Shown here piece by piece: positions 44,794 through 53,329 of a stretch of 64,000 nt of DNA. How positions within the stretch are numbered: the first letter of the stretch is position 1; every line of letters starts with the position of its first letter. Source of the DNA: Georgenia satyanarayanai (GTDB taxonomy: Bacteria > Actinomycetota > Actinomycetes > Actinomycetales > Actinomycetaceae); NCBI RefSeq assembly GCF_023715365.1, contig NZ_JAMBNZ010000007.1, positions 1 to 64,000 on the forward strand, written 5' to 3'. A program made the translations under genes and the position numbers. The notes under the pieces were generated by a model. It saw only the letters and a list, made by a program, of their open reading frames with translations, was not told where the DNA came from and did not search any database.

Positions 44794-45435
44794 TCAGGGC
44801 TCGACGGTGACCTCCCGCCCGTCCTCGACGGCGTACGTCCCCGATCCGAAGGGGGCAGGTCGCAGGACGCGGTAGACCGCCCCGCCGTCGAGCACCTGGG
44901 TGTCGACGACCTCGAAGCCGCTCGGGGCCGCGCCGTCGTGGAAGAGCCGCTTGCCCTTCCCGACGACGACGGGGAACTCGATGACGCGGTACTCGTCGAC
45001 CAGGCTCTCGTTGTGCAGCGTCTGGATGAGCTGCCACGACCCGTGGACCTGCAGCTCCTCCCCCGGCCGCTCCTTGAGGGCGCGGACCGAGGCGGCGACG
45101 TCGTCGGCGATGATGCCGGCCGTGTTGTCCCACACAGGCGTGGTGAGCGTCGTCGAGACGACGTGCTTGGGAAGGCCGTTGAGCTTGCCTGCGACGGGAT
45201 CGGCGGGGTCGGTGACCTGCGGCCAGAACCCGGCCATGATCTCGTAGGTGACGCGGCCAAAGAGGAGCTCGGTGGTCCGCTGGAACCAGGCGTCGACGAC
45301 GGCGCCGAAGGCCTCGCCGGCGACGGGGACCATCCAACCGCCGCGGTCGAAGCCGCCGCTGGTGTCCTCCTCCGGGCTGCCGGGGCCCTGCATGACGCCG
45401 TCGAGGGAGACGAAGGTGTTGACGGTGACCCTCAT
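44794..45435 (-). CDS. RibD C-terminal/dihydrofolate reductase-like protein
   Basis: A 213-residue protein of the DHFR-like RibD_C family. It begins MRVTVNTFVSLDGVMQGPG and has the NADPH-binding LLFGRVTYEIMAGFWPQV and LQVHGSWQLIQTL, plus VVVGKGKRLF. ATG 45435 has AAGGA upstream; the frame extends to 45489 without support. Such stand-alone proteins are common in actinomycetes and their substrates are mostly unknown. It is about as related to the protein at 49401 as family members usually are. It is monocistronic by position. Confidence 0.85.
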   Translation of the reverse strand: MRVTVNTFVSLDGVMQGPGSPEEDTSGGFDRGGWMVPVAGEAFGAVVDAWFQRTTELLFGRVTYEIMAGFWPQVTDPADPVAGKLNGLPKHVVSTTLTTPVWDNTAGIIADDVAASVRALKERPGEELQVHGSWQLIQTLHNESLVDEYRVIEFPVVVGKGKRLFHDGAAPSGFEVVDTQVLDGGAVYRVLRPAPFGSGTYAVEDGREVTVEP

Positions 45436-45498
45436 GGCTGGGGTCCTTCCCGGTGCTGGTGTGCTGTCCCAGGTGTGGACCCCGGCCACGGAGCTAAC

Positions 45499-45948
45499 TC
45501 ATCGGGCGGCCTGCGGGTGAAGGGCACCGGACCGCTCGCTCGAGGACACGCTGCGGGCGGTGCGGCCGAGGCCGGCGATGATCGTCGCCCCGACGGCGAC
45601 GTGCATCGCCACGAGGACGGCCCCGGCGGTCACCGTGGTCGCCTGGAGCAGCGGCGGGACGAGCGAGGCGACGAGCACGGCAAGGGCGACCCTCGTCCAC
45701 ACCGTGCGCGCCCGGGCACCGGCCCGCTCGAGCACGGCCAGCAGGCCCCAGCCCGCGAGCGCGGCGACGACTCCGGCGGCGGCGACCGCCGGTGCACCGA
45801 CGACCATCTCACCCTCCCCGGCGCGGGCTGTCACCTCGACGCCGAGGACGGGGACGGTGACGATCCAGACGGCCAGCCCCGCCGCGGCGGCGCCGGCGAC
45901 GGTCGCTCCGCGCCGCGCCCGTGTCTGCGTGGTTGATGACGAGCTCAT
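45499..45948 (-). CDS. Four-helix membrane protein (DUF6069-like)
   Basis: A 149-residue membrane protein with four hydrophobic segments at about residues 16-38, 48-72, 86-104 and 107-128. ATG 45948 has AGGAGG four bases upstream, which rejects the longer frame to 46416. The size, the helix count and the V-A-G-A-G-L-A pattern recall DUF6069 proteins, often encoded beside two-component systems. Function is unknown. It is divergent from the histidine kinase gene; an 18-bp tandem repeat lies between them. Confidence 0.72.
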   Translation of the reverse strand: MSSSSTTQTRARRGATVAGAAAAGLAVWIVTVPVLGVEVTARAGEGEMVVGAPAVAAAGVVAALAGWGLLAVLERAGARARTVWTRVALAVLVASLVPPLLQATTVTAGAVLVAMHVAVGATIIAGLGRTARSVSSSERSGALHPQAAR

Positions 45949-45963
45949 GGTTCCTCCTGGTGC

Positions 45964-46011
45964 TCGGGTACGCCCTTGTGTTCGGGTACGCCCTTGTGTT
46001 CGGGTACGCCC
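45964..46011. repeat. 18-bp tandem repeat, about 2.7 copies
   Basis: The unit TCGGGTACGCCCTTGTGT occurs at 45964-45981 and 45982-45999 and partly at 46000-46011. It sits 16 bases upstream of the DUF6069-like start codon, in the divergent promoter region with the histidine kinase gene. Confidence 0.9.
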
Positions 46012-46132
46012 ACGCTCTCGCCGCCCTGCGCCCGCGGTCATCGGCCGCCCGGCCACGGCCGGTGGCCACTCGGACCAGGCCGGTCGACCTTCGGCGGTTC
46101 CGCCAGGCCGGGCCTCTCCGTACGCTCGCTGG

Positions 46133-47290
46133 ATGACGGCCGACCCGTGCACCGAGCCCCCGCGGGGCCGGCGTCCGTCCCGCCGGACGGTCGCCGCCGC
46201 CACCGCGGCGATGGGCCTGCTGAGCGCGTGGACGCTGGTCGGCGAGCGCAGCTCCCCGGGCAGCCCCGCGGCCCCGCTGGCCCTCGACGTCACGGTCAGC
46301 CTGATTGCGGTGGCGCTGATCCCCGTCCTGTTCCGGCGCCCCGTCCCCGCCGCCGTCGCGCTCGCCGTGCTGGCGGCCCTCGCACCGACTGCCACGCCGC
46401 CGTCGACTGCCGCCACCTACGTCGTCGGCCGCTACCGACGGCTCAGCACCGCCGCCGCCGTCGCCGTCGCCGGTGTCGCGGGGCACGCGGTGAGCGGGCT
46501 GTGGCGGCCGGTGCACGGGCTCGCGTTCGGGTGGTGGCTGGTGCTCGTGCTCGCCACCCACGCCGCGCTGCTCGCCGCGGGAGCCCTGGCGCAGGCCCGC
46601 AGCGCCCTGCTCGCCGGCCTCACCGAGCGGGCCAGGAGCGCGGAGGCGGACCGCGATCGCTTGGTCGCCGAGGCGGTCACCGCGGAGCGGACCCGGATCG
46701 CCCGGGAGATGCACGACGTCCTCGCGCACCGGCTCTCCCTGCTCGCCACCTACGCCGGCGCGCTGGAGTACCGGCCGGACTCCTCACCGGAGCGGCTCGC
46801 CCAGGCTGCGGGGGTGGTGCGGGCCGGCGTCCACCAGGCCCTGGAGGAGGTGCGCGACGTCGTCGGCGTGCTGCGGGACGACCCGGCCGTGGGCGGGGTA
46901 CCGCCGCCGTCCCCCGACCTCGACCAGCTGGACGCGCTCGTCCGCGAGGCACGGGCGGCCGGGGGCGAGGTCGACGTCGTCGTCGCGCTCGACGGCGTCC
47001 CGCCCGGGATGGCCGGCCGGACGGTCTACCGCCTCGTGCAGGAGGGGCTGACCAACGCCCGCAAGCACGCCCCGACCGAGCCCGTGCGGGTGCGGGTGAG
47101 CGGCGGCCCGGGCGCCGGCGTCGAGGTCACCGTGTCGAACCCGCTGCGGCCGGGGCGGGCCGACATCCCCGGGTCCGGGACCGGGCTCCTCGGGCTCACC
47201 GAACGGGTGCGGATCGTCGGCGGCCGGCTCGAGCACGGTCCCGACGGCGGGGAGTTCCGCCTGTCCGCGTGGCTACCATGGCCGCCGTGA
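46133..47290 (+). CDS. NarL-type sensor histidine kinase
   Basis: A 385-residue membrane kinase. ATG 46133 is the first sensible start; no ribosome binding site precedes it, so leaderless translation is possible. About five hydrophobic segments cover residues 17-150, followed by a coiled coil (LTERARSAEADRDRLVAEA). The HisKA_3 site is RTRIAREMHDVLAHRLSLL near residue 187, His being the phosphorylated residue. The ATPase part has LVQEGLTNARKHAP (N box) near 305 and GSGTGLLGLTERV (G box) near 350. The partner regulator gene overlaps its end. The signal sensed is unknown. Confidence 0.9.
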   Translation: MTADPCTEPPRGRRPSRRTVAAATAAMGLLSAWTLVGERSSPGSPAAPLALDVTVSLIAVALIPVLFRRPVPAAVALAVLAALAPTATPPSTAATYVVGRYRRLSTAAAVAVAGVAGHAVSGLWRPVHGLAFGWWLVLVLATHAALLAAGALAQARSALLAGLTERARSAEADRDRLVAEAVTAERTRIAREMHDVLAHRLSLLATYAGALEYRPDSSPERLAQAAGVVRAGVHQALEEVRDVVGVLRDDPAVGGVPPPSPDLDQLDALVREARAAGGEVDVVVALDGVPPGMAGRTVYRLVQEGLTNARKHAPTEPVRVRVSGGPGAGVEVTVSNPLRPGRADIPGSGTGLLGLTERVRIVGGRLEHGPDGGEFRLSAWLPWPP

Positions 47291-47934
47291 CGGTCCGGGT
47301 CCTCGTCGTCGATGACGACGCACTCGTGCGCGCCGCGCTCGTCATGATGCTCGACGGCGCGCAGGACATCGCCGTCGTCGCCGAGGCCGCCGACGGCGCG
47401 GAGGTGCCGGCGGCACTGGACCGCCACCCCGTCGACGTCGTCCTCATGGACCTGCGCATGCCGCGGGTCGACGGCGTCACGGCCACCGCCCGCCTGCGCG
47501 CCCGCCCCGGCGCCCCCGCGGTGCTCGTCCTCACGACCTTCGACACCGACGAGGAGATCCTCGGGGCGCTGCGCGCCGGCGCCTCCGGCTACCTGCTCAA
47601 GGACACGCCGCCGCCGCGGATCGCCGAGGCGGTGCGCCGGGCCGCGGCCGGGGAGGCGACGCTGTCCTCCGCCGTCACCCGGCGGCTCGTCGAGCAGGCC
47701 GTGGACCACGCCGACGTGGCCGACGACGCCCGCACCCGGCTGGCCGCGCTGACCGCCCGGGAGCGGGACGTCGTCGCCGCCGTCGGGCGGGGACTGACCA
47801 ACGCGGAGATCGCCGCGGAGCTCCACGTCTCGGTCGCGACCGTCAAGGCGCAGGTCTCCCACATCCTCGCTGCGCTCGACGTCGGGAACCGCACCCAGGT
47901 CGCGCTCCTCGCCCACGACGCGGGGCTGGTGTAG
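47278..47934 (+). CDS. NarL/FixJ-type response regulator
   Basis: A 218-residue regulator. ATG 47278 overlaps the kinase gene by 13 bases; GTG 47287 is an alternative overlapping its stop codon. The receiver domain has VLVVDDDALVRAAL, the phospho-acceptor Asp in VVLMDLRMPRVDG near residue 58, and the TTFD and LLKD positions. The LuxR helix-turn-helix is LTARERDVVAAVGRGLTNAE followed by ELHVSVATVKAQVSHILAAL at about 150-210. It probably regulates nearby or membrane-stress genes with the kinase. Confidence 0.93.
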   Translation: MAAVTVRVLVVDDDALVRAALVMMLDGAQDIAVVAEAADGAEVPAALDRHPVDVVLMDLRMPRVDGVTATARLRARPGAPAVLVLTTFDTDEEILGALRAGASGYLLKDTPPPRIAEAVRRAAAGEATLSSAVTRRLVEQAVDHADVADDARTRLAALTARERDVVAAVGRGLTNAEIAAELHVSVATVKAQVSHILAALDVGNRTQVALLAHDAGLV

Positions 47935-48047
47935 CAGCGGGCCCGGCCAGGTGCGCACCCGCACGGCACGTGGGCCCTTCGACCCCTCATCCGGGGCGCC
48001 GGGCGCCCGACCATAGGGGTACAGCCGCACTCTCCCCGGAGCCCACC

Positions 48048-48599
48048 GTGACCGCAGCGTCCCTCCTCCACGAGCCCCACCTCTCCTCCCGCGACCACGC
48101 CGAGCGGGTCCTCGCGGCCCTGCACCGCGACGACGTCGCCCGTCATCTTCTCGGTGACCAGCCGGCCCCCACGGCGCGCCAGGTGGCGACCACGCTGCGG
48201 GCGCTGGCCGACTTCCCGCTGTGCCTCCGCATCCTGCCTCAGGGCTCGCGCCGCGACCGCAACGGCGACCAGGCCAGCGGGCTCGCGCTGTACCTGGAGG
48301 GCTTCGCCGACCAGCTGGCCCACCACCGGGCGAGCACGCCCTACGACCCCCGCTACTGGATCCTCGGCGAGCCGGTCACCGTCCGGCTGCTGCGGCTGGT
48401 GTCGACCGCCACCGCCCTCGACGCCGCCGCCCGCCCCAGCGCGCAGCAGATCGCGGCGACGCTCCTCACGCTGGCCGACACGCACGGCCTGGAGCTGCCG
48501 CGCCGGATGGTGGAGGTCGCCGGCGATGGTGACCTCCCGTGGAACGGGGCCACCGGCATCGGCGCGTTCTTCCGGGAGCTTGCCGACCTCGTCTGCTGA
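48048..48599 (+). CDS. Uncharacterised protein
   Basis: A 183-residue soluble protein from GTG 48048; the frame is open from 47970 and the start is uncertain. Codon use is typical of the genome. It is mostly helical in appearance (ERVLAALHRDDVARHLL, ARQVATTLRALADFPL, AQQIAATLLTLADTHGLEL) with two similar helical units, each A-Q/R-VA-TL-LAD, near residues 40 and 130. No known motif is recognised. It follows the two-component genes by 113 bases. A regulatory or binding role is possible but nothing shows it. Confidence 0.6.
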   Translation: MTAASLLHEPHLSSRDHAERVLAALHRDDVARHLLGDQPAPTARQVATTLRALADFPLCLRILPQGSRRDRNGDQASGLALYLEGFADQLAHHRASTPYDPRYWILGEPVTVRLLRLVSTATALDAAARPSAQQIAATLLTLADTHGLELPRRMVEVAGDGDLPWNGATGIGAFFRELADLVC

Positions 48600-48613
48600 G
48601 GCCCGGTTCCCGG

Positions 48614-48654
48614 CGGCGACGACGACGGCGCGTACCCCGCCGCCGTCGTCGCCG
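48614..48654. terminator. Bidirectional terminator hairpin
   Basis: A 17-bp stem with one mismatch and a 7-base loop between the convergent genes at 48048 and 48745. Confidence 0.7.
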
Positions 48655-48744
48655 CGCTTGACGCCGCGCGCGTTGGATCAGGTGGGCGACACGCAACGAC
48701 GGCGTGGACCGGCAGGGCTGGTCCGCGCCGTCGGTCCGCGAAAG

Positions 48745-49320
48745 TCAGGCGTCGGTGTTGCGACCGGAGAGCTTGTCGCGCAGCCGGTCGATGAACCCCA
48801 CGCCGGGGCCGAGCGTCTTGTGGAAGAGCTCGGAGTGCGGGGCGCTGGGGTGCGGGCGGGTGGGCGCGGCCTTCATCGCGGCCTCGACCTTCTCGCGCAG
48901 CTCGACGAGCTCCTCCCGGGGGATGTGCTGGCGGAGCTTGGGGAACTGGTCGGTCTCCTCGTCGTTCGCGTGGTGCTTGAGCAACGCGTGCATCTCGCGG
49001 ATCTCCTGCAGGAACCGGGGGTCCTCGGAGTCGAGGTCCTCGATGCGCTTCATGACGTCGACGAGCTCGTCGTGCTCCTTCTTGTCGTGCTCGACCTCCT
49101 CCTTGCCGTTCGGCACGTGCTTCTCGATCACCGGGTAGACGTGCATCTCCTCGGCGACGGCGTGCCGCATCACCTCCGCGATGAGCGTGTCCGCGAGGTC
49201 GCGGCGCTCCTTCGGGCCGGCGGTCTCCTGGATCTCCTCGAGCAGCGCGATCATCAGCGCGTGGTCGTTGGTGAGGAAGTCGACGACGTCCTGCTCGGCG
49301 GTACCGGGGGTCTGGCTCAT
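48745..49320 (-). CDS. Hemerythrin-domain protein
   Basis: A 191-residue protein with a four-helix hemerythrin HHE domain at about residues 10-145. Iron-ligand His and Glu positions are visible in FLTNDHALMIALLEE, MRHAVAEEMHVYPVIEKHV, EHDKKEHDELVDVM and ALLKHHANDEETDQFPKLR. A basic tail follows. ATG 49320 has AGGAGG eight bases upstream; the frame to 49857 is not coding. Such cytosolic proteins bind a di-iron centre and respond to oxygen, nitric oxide or iron. The exact role here is unknown. Confidence 0.9.
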   Translation of the reverse strand: MSQTPGTAEQDVVDFLTNDHALMIALLEEIQETAGPKERRDLADTLIAEVMRHAVAEEMHVYPVIEKHVPNGKEEVEHDKKEHDELVDVMKRIEDLDSEDPRFLQEIREMHALLKHHANDEETDQFPKLRQHIPREELVELREKVEAAMKAAPTRPHPSAPHSELFHKTLGPGVGFIDRLRDKLSGRNTDA

Positions 49321-49400
49321 GGAACTGCCTCCTGTGTGTGCGTCCTTGCCTCTTCGCAGGGTAGGCCGGGGCCGAGGGGCGGGCATGTCGGGCGACGGGC

Positions 49401-50018
49401 TCAGGCGCGGTCCCGACGGCGGTAGCGGCTCACCACGACGCCGGACGACAGCGGCCACGACTCGGCGAGCGCGAACGTCGAGGGCGTGAACCCGGCCGTG
49501 AACAGCCGCTTGCCCGTGCCGAGCACCAGCGGGTAGACCGCGAGGCGGTACTCGTCCACCAGGTCGTGCTCTCCCAGCGTGCGGACCAGCTCGGTGCTGC
49601 CCCACACGCGCACCTCCCGGCCGGGCTGCTCCCGGATGTGGCGGACGTCCGCGACGAGGTCCGGTCCCAGGAGGTGGGAGTTCACCCAGCTCAGCTCGGT
49701 GAGCGTGCGCGAAGCCACGTACTTCGGCACCCGGTTGTACCGCCGCGTGAGCTCGCCGGTGAAGCCGTCGGCGTTCTCGTCCCACACGCCCCACGAGCCG
49801 GCGAAGATCTCGTAGGTCCGGCGTCCGAGGAGCAGCGCGTCCGTCCTCGACTCCCACTCCTCCACAAGGTTGCCGTAGCCCTCACCGCCGTGCGCGGCGT
49901 CGTAGTCGGCCGCCCATCCGCCGTGCGGGAACCCGCCGTCGTCGTCCTCGTGCGGTCCCCCACCGCCCTGCACCACGCCGTCGAGGGTGAGGTACGCCTG
50001 CACCACGATCTCGCTCAT
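49401..50018 (-). CDS. RibD C-terminal/dihydrofolate reductase-like protein
   Basis: A 205-residue second member of the DHFR-like RibD_C family, with VVQAYLTLDGVVQGGGGPH, LLLGRRTYEIFAGSWG, VRVWGSTELVRTL and LVLGTGKRLF. It differs from the protein at 44794 by its N-terminal loop (HEDDDGGFPHGGWAADYD), typical of a common actinobacterial subgroup. ATG 50018 is used. The substrate is unknown. It is downstream of nothing on its strand and is probably monocistronic. Confidence 0.86.
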   Translation of the reverse strand: MSEIVVQAYLTLDGVVQGGGGPHEDDDGGFPHGGWAADYDAAHGGEGYGNLVEEWESRTDALLLGRRTYEIFAGSWGVWDENADGFTGELTRRYNRVPKYVASRTLTELSWVNSHLLGPDLVADVRHIREQPGREVRVWGSTELVRTLGEHDLVDEYRLAVYPLVLGTGKRLFTAGFTPSTFALAESWPLSSGVVVSRYRRRDRA

Positions 50019-50149
50019 GCCCGTGCTGACCGGCGACGACGGCGGAACTCGTCGGGCCTACCCGATCGGGTATCCAGCGCGGGCACTGCTTCGCCCCGCG
50101 GTGCTGGGACCCTGGGAGCACGCGTGGTCCGTAGCGGGTCGGAGGGCGC

Positions 50150-50988
50150 ATGGATGCCGGACGTGCCGTCCTGGACAGGACGGGCAGTGACTCCGCCGCA
50201 CGTACGGCGTCGTGCGCCAGACCGCGTTCGCCTGTCGGCCAGTCGCTGCCGGGACCCGTGCACGCGGTCCTCGCCCTGCAGCGGTCCGCGGGGAACCGGG
50301 CCACGGCGGCGCTGGTCGGCCGGCCGGTGCCGGGACCCGCCGTCGTCGTCGTGGCCCGTCAGATCACCGACGGTGACCGCTCCGGCCCGCGCGACGGCTG
50401 CTTCGACCTCCTCTCGGAGATCATCCGGCTGCTGCAGGAGGTGGCCGACCGCCTCCGGCAGGCGGAGGAGGACCGCCACCGGCTGTTCGACTTCCACCGG
50501 CGCGTGCAGGACTCCCACCCCGAGCACGGCTCGTGGGACGGCCACCGCGAGGCGTACGAGCGCCGCCGTCAGGACCTGCGCCGCAGGCTCGAGCGGTGGG
50601 ACAACGACGACGACTGCCGGATGCGCCGCCTGTCCACGGCCGAGCAGGAGGAGCTCAGCGACGGCGCGAGTACGCGGGGCGGCAGTTCCCGGCCCGGCCG
50701 GTGCCGTCGATGCGGGAGGCCCATGCGCCGGAGTCGGACCTCGAGGCGGAGGTGCGACGGGGGCTCATCGAGATCGGGGTGCCGGCCTTCGCCGTCGCCG
50801 CCCTCGTCGTCCTCGTCATCGCCGCGCTCGCCGACCCGGAGCCCTTCACCAAGCTCGCGCTCATCCTCGGGACGGCGACGGCGGTCGCGCTGCTCGTCCT
50901 CTTCGGGCGGGAGGACGACGTGCCTCCGGGTGCGATGGCCGAGGACGGAGCGCCTGCGCCGGCTGAGGGGGTGGCGACGGCCGTGTAG
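50150..50988 (+). pseudogene. Frameshifted protein with an LQRSAGN motif
   Basis: The first frame encodes an N-terminal part with PVHAVLALQRSAGNRATAAL, a motif often found at the start of DUF4157-linked and extracellular contractile-system-associated proteins, then a charged helical part (IRLLQEVADRLRQAEEDRHR, RRRQDLRRRLERWD). Near 50655 the sense moves to another frame: REYAGRQFPARPVPSM, then a hydrophobic stretch (FAVAALVVLVIAALADP and LALILGTATAVALLVLF), and a stop at 50988. One base has been lost, or there is a sequencing error. The reconstructed protein of about 279 residues would have two C-terminal membrane helices. Confidence 0.6.
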
Positions 50989-51127
50989 CTCGTTCGCGGC
51001 GCATCGCGTCCGTCCGCGACCCGTACCCCAACGTGCGTTCTACGGAGCCGCGCATCACAGTTGGGCAAAGACCGTAGACGCAAGAAACGCAACAGGGTTA
51101 CGTTGTGGGCGAATGAGGAGTGAAGTG

Positions 51128-51652
51128 ATGCGAACATCTGCGGACACGAAGACGTACCTGCCGAATCAGTCCACGCGCGACCAGGTCGCCAAGATCATCG
51201 ACTTCATGGCTGCGCGTGAGCGTGCTGGCCACGAGCCGCCCGAGCCCCGCTACTTCCTCGCGGGTGCAGAGGCGGGAGACATGGTCGAGCTGACACCGGA
51301 CGTCCACGCGATGCTTCGGCAGATCATCGACGCCATCGGACGCGGCCAGGCGGTGACCATCGCGCCGACGAACCACATCCTCACCACCCAGGAGGCAGCC
51401 GACATCCTCGGCGTCTCGCGGCCGACTGTCATCAAGCTCCTCGACGGCGGGGAGATCCCCTTCGAGAAGGTCCGCACGCACCGGCGCATCCGCCTCGGGG
51501 ACCTCCTGGAGTACCGCGAGAACCGTCGAGCCGCACAGTACGCGGCCCTTGCGGCGACGGCGGAGGACGAGCCGGCCGACCCCGACGAGCTGCACGAGTT
51601 TCTGCGAGAGGCTCGCCGGACCGTTTCGGAGCGCCGCAGAAGGACTTCCTGA
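51128..51652 (+). CDS. Helix-turn-helix antitoxin-like protein
   Basis: A 174-residue DNA-binding protein. ATG 51128 follows GAGGAG. The central part has an excisionase/MerR-type helix-turn-helix (TTQEAADILGVSRPTVIKLL then GEIPFEKVRTHRRIRLGDLL) at about residues 90-140. The N-terminal region is helical, and an acidic-to-basic tail follows. It is 12 bases from the PIN-domain gene, so the pair resembles a type II toxin-antitoxin system in which this is the antitoxin and operon repressor. Such pairs are widespread in actinomycetes. Confidence 0.85.
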   Translation: MRTSADTKTYLPNQSTRDQVAKIIDFMAARERAGHEPPEPRYFLAGAEAGDMVELTPDVHAMLRQIIDAIGRGQAVTIAPTNHILTTQEAADILGVSRPTVIKLLDGGEIPFEKVRTHRRIRLGDLLEYRENRRAAQYAALAATAEDEPADPDELHEFLREARRTVSERRRRTS

Positions 51653-51664
51653 GACGATCGGCGC

Positions 51665-52243
51665 ATGTTCACGGCGCTCCTCGACACGAGCGTGCTGTGG
51701 CCGAGCCTCCAGCGGGACTTTCTCCTGTCGCTCGCAATCGAAGGGATGTATCGCGCGGTCTGGTCCGACGCCATCCTCGACGAGCTCGAACGGACCGAGC
51801 ACGCCAAGCTGATCAGTCGGGGCGCGGACGACACGACCGCGAGCGAACGCTCCCATCGTCTCGTGGAGACCATGCGAACAGCCTTCGACGACGCACTCGT
51901 CGAAGGTTGGGAAGCGCTCGAAGGGAGTTTTGGCCTGCCCGACCCTGACGACGAGCACGTTCTCGCGGCAGCCGTCATCGCCGACGCCGGAGCCATCGTG
52001 ACGAGCAACCTCCGGCACTTCCCGGCTGCGCTGCTTCCGGGCACGATCGAGCCACTCAGCCCGGCCGAGTTCGCGCTCAACACAGTGGCACTCAGCCCGA
52101 CGAGCGCTCGTCGCGCCATCAGTCAGATCGCCGCCAGGTCGGGGCGACACGGGCCCGAGCTGTCCGAGGGGGACGTGCTCACCGTGCTCGCCGACCGTTA
52201 CGCCATGCACGAGGCCGTCGAGCTCGTGCGCTCAGCCCTGTAG
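51665..52243 (+). CDS. PIN-domain toxin-like nuclease
   Basis: A 192-residue protein. The PIN core covers about residues 1-120 with the acidic metal-binding set: TALLDTSVLWP (Asp 7), AILDELERT (Glu near 42), and LPDPDDEHVLAAAVIADAG (Asp residues near 97). The SNLRHFP strand end matches the PIN_3 group. A helical extension of about 70 residues follows. It probably cleaves RNA when not bound by the upstream helix-turn-helix protein. The coupling by 12 bases supports that pairing. The target RNA is unknown. Confidence 0.87.
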   Translation: MFTALLDTSVLWPSLQRDFLLSLAIEGMYRAVWSDAILDELERTEHAKLISRGADDTTASERSHRLVETMRTAFDDALVEGWEALEGSFGLPDPDDEHVLAAAVIADAGAIVTSNLRHFPAALLPGTIEPLSPAEFALNTVALSPTSARRAISQIAARSGRHGPELSEGDVLTVLADRYAMHEAVELVRSAL

Positions 52244-52309
52244 CCACATCACCGCGCCCAGAGCGCCGGGTCCGCGGAATAGGCCCAGGTCCGCAGCGTT
52301 GTCCCGGCC

Positions 52310-53329
52310 ATGAAGAACATCGGCTTCCTCTCCTTCGGCCACTGGACGCCCTCGCCGCAGTCCATGGTGCGTTCCGCCTCCGACGCGCTGCTGCAGTCCA
52401 TCGACCTGGCGGTCGCCGCCGAGGAGCTCGGGGCCGACGGCGCGTACTTCCGCGTCCACCACTTCGCCCGCCAGCTGGCCTCGCCGTTCCCGCTCCTCGC
52501 CGCCGTCGGCGCCCGCACGAGCCGCATCGAGATCGGCACCGGAGTCATCGACATGCGCTACGAGAACCCGCTCTCCATGGCCGAGGACGCCGGCGCCGCC
52601 GACCTCATCTCCGGTGGCCGCCTGCAGCTCGGCATCAGCCGCGGCTCACCGGAGCAGGTGGTCCGCGGGTACGAGCACTTCGGTCACGTGCCCGACGACG
52701 GCACCTCCGACGCCGACATGGCCCGTTCGCACACGCGCCGGTTCCTCGAGGTGCTCGACGGCGAGGGCTTCGCCGAGCCCAACCCGCGTCCGATGTTCCC
52801 CAACCCGCCCGGCCTGCTGCGCATCGAGCCGCACTCCCCCGGGCTGCGCCGTCGGATTTGGTGGGGTGCCGGGTCCCGCGCCACCGCCGAGTGGACCGCT
52901 CAGCACGGCATGAACCTCATGAGCTCCACCTTGCTCACCGAGGACACCGGCGTGCCCTTCCACCAGCTCCAGGCCGAGCAGATCCAGCGCTACCGCGACG
53001 CGTGGGCCGCCGCCGGGCACAACTGGGAGCCCCGCGTGTCGGTGAGCCGCTCGATCTTCCCGCTCGTCAGCGACCTCGATCGCCAGCTCTTCTGGCGCGA
53101 CACCCACTCCACCGACCAGGTCGGGCGGCTGGAGGGTGGGCTCGCGCGGTTCGGGAAGTCCTACGCCGGTGAGCCGGACACGCTGGTCGAGGAGCTCGCC
53201 GAGGACGAGGCGATCGCCGCCGCGGACACGCTGCTGCTCACGGTGCCGAACCAGCTGGGCGTGGAGTACAACGCCCACGTCATCGAGAGCGTCCTCACGC
53301 ACCTCGCGCCGGCGCTCGGCTGGCGGTAG
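52310..53329 (+). CDS. LLM-class flavin-dependent oxidoreductase
   Basis: A 339-residue luciferase-like monooxygenase family protein that would use reduced FMN or F420. It has NIGFLSFGHWTP at the N-terminus, DLAVAAEELGADGAYFRVHHF near residue 40, and RTSRIEIGTGVIDMRYENPL near 75. The barrel continues with ADLISGGRLQLGISRGSPEQ near 105 and WWGAGSRATAEW near 185, the last being the coenzyme-phosphate region. The ATG at 52310 has no clear ribosome binding site. Substrate unknown. Its 3' end overlaps the convergent methyltransferase gene by 35 bases. Confidence 0.88.
   Translation: MKNIGFLSFGHWTPSPQSMVRSASDALLQSIDLAVAAEELGADGAYFRVHHFARQLASPFPLLAAVGARTSRIEIGTGVIDMRYENPLSMAEDAGAADLISGGRLQLGISRGSPEQVVRGYEHFGHVPDDGTSDADMARSHTRRFLEVLDGEGFAEPNPRPMFPNPPGLLRIEPHSPGLRRRIWWGAGSRATAEWTAQHGMNLMSSTLLTEDTGVPFHQLQAEQIQRYRDAWAAAGHNWEPRVSVSRSIFPLVSDLDRQLFWRDTHSTDQVGRLEGGLARFGKSYAGEPDTLVEELAEDEAIAAADTLLLTVPNQLGVEYNAHVIESVLTHLAPALGWR

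Noticed and set aside
45560-46132. N-terminal extension of the histidine kinase
   Set aside because: It overlaps the DUF6069-like gene antisense and the 18-bp repeat; the membrane part starts after 46133.
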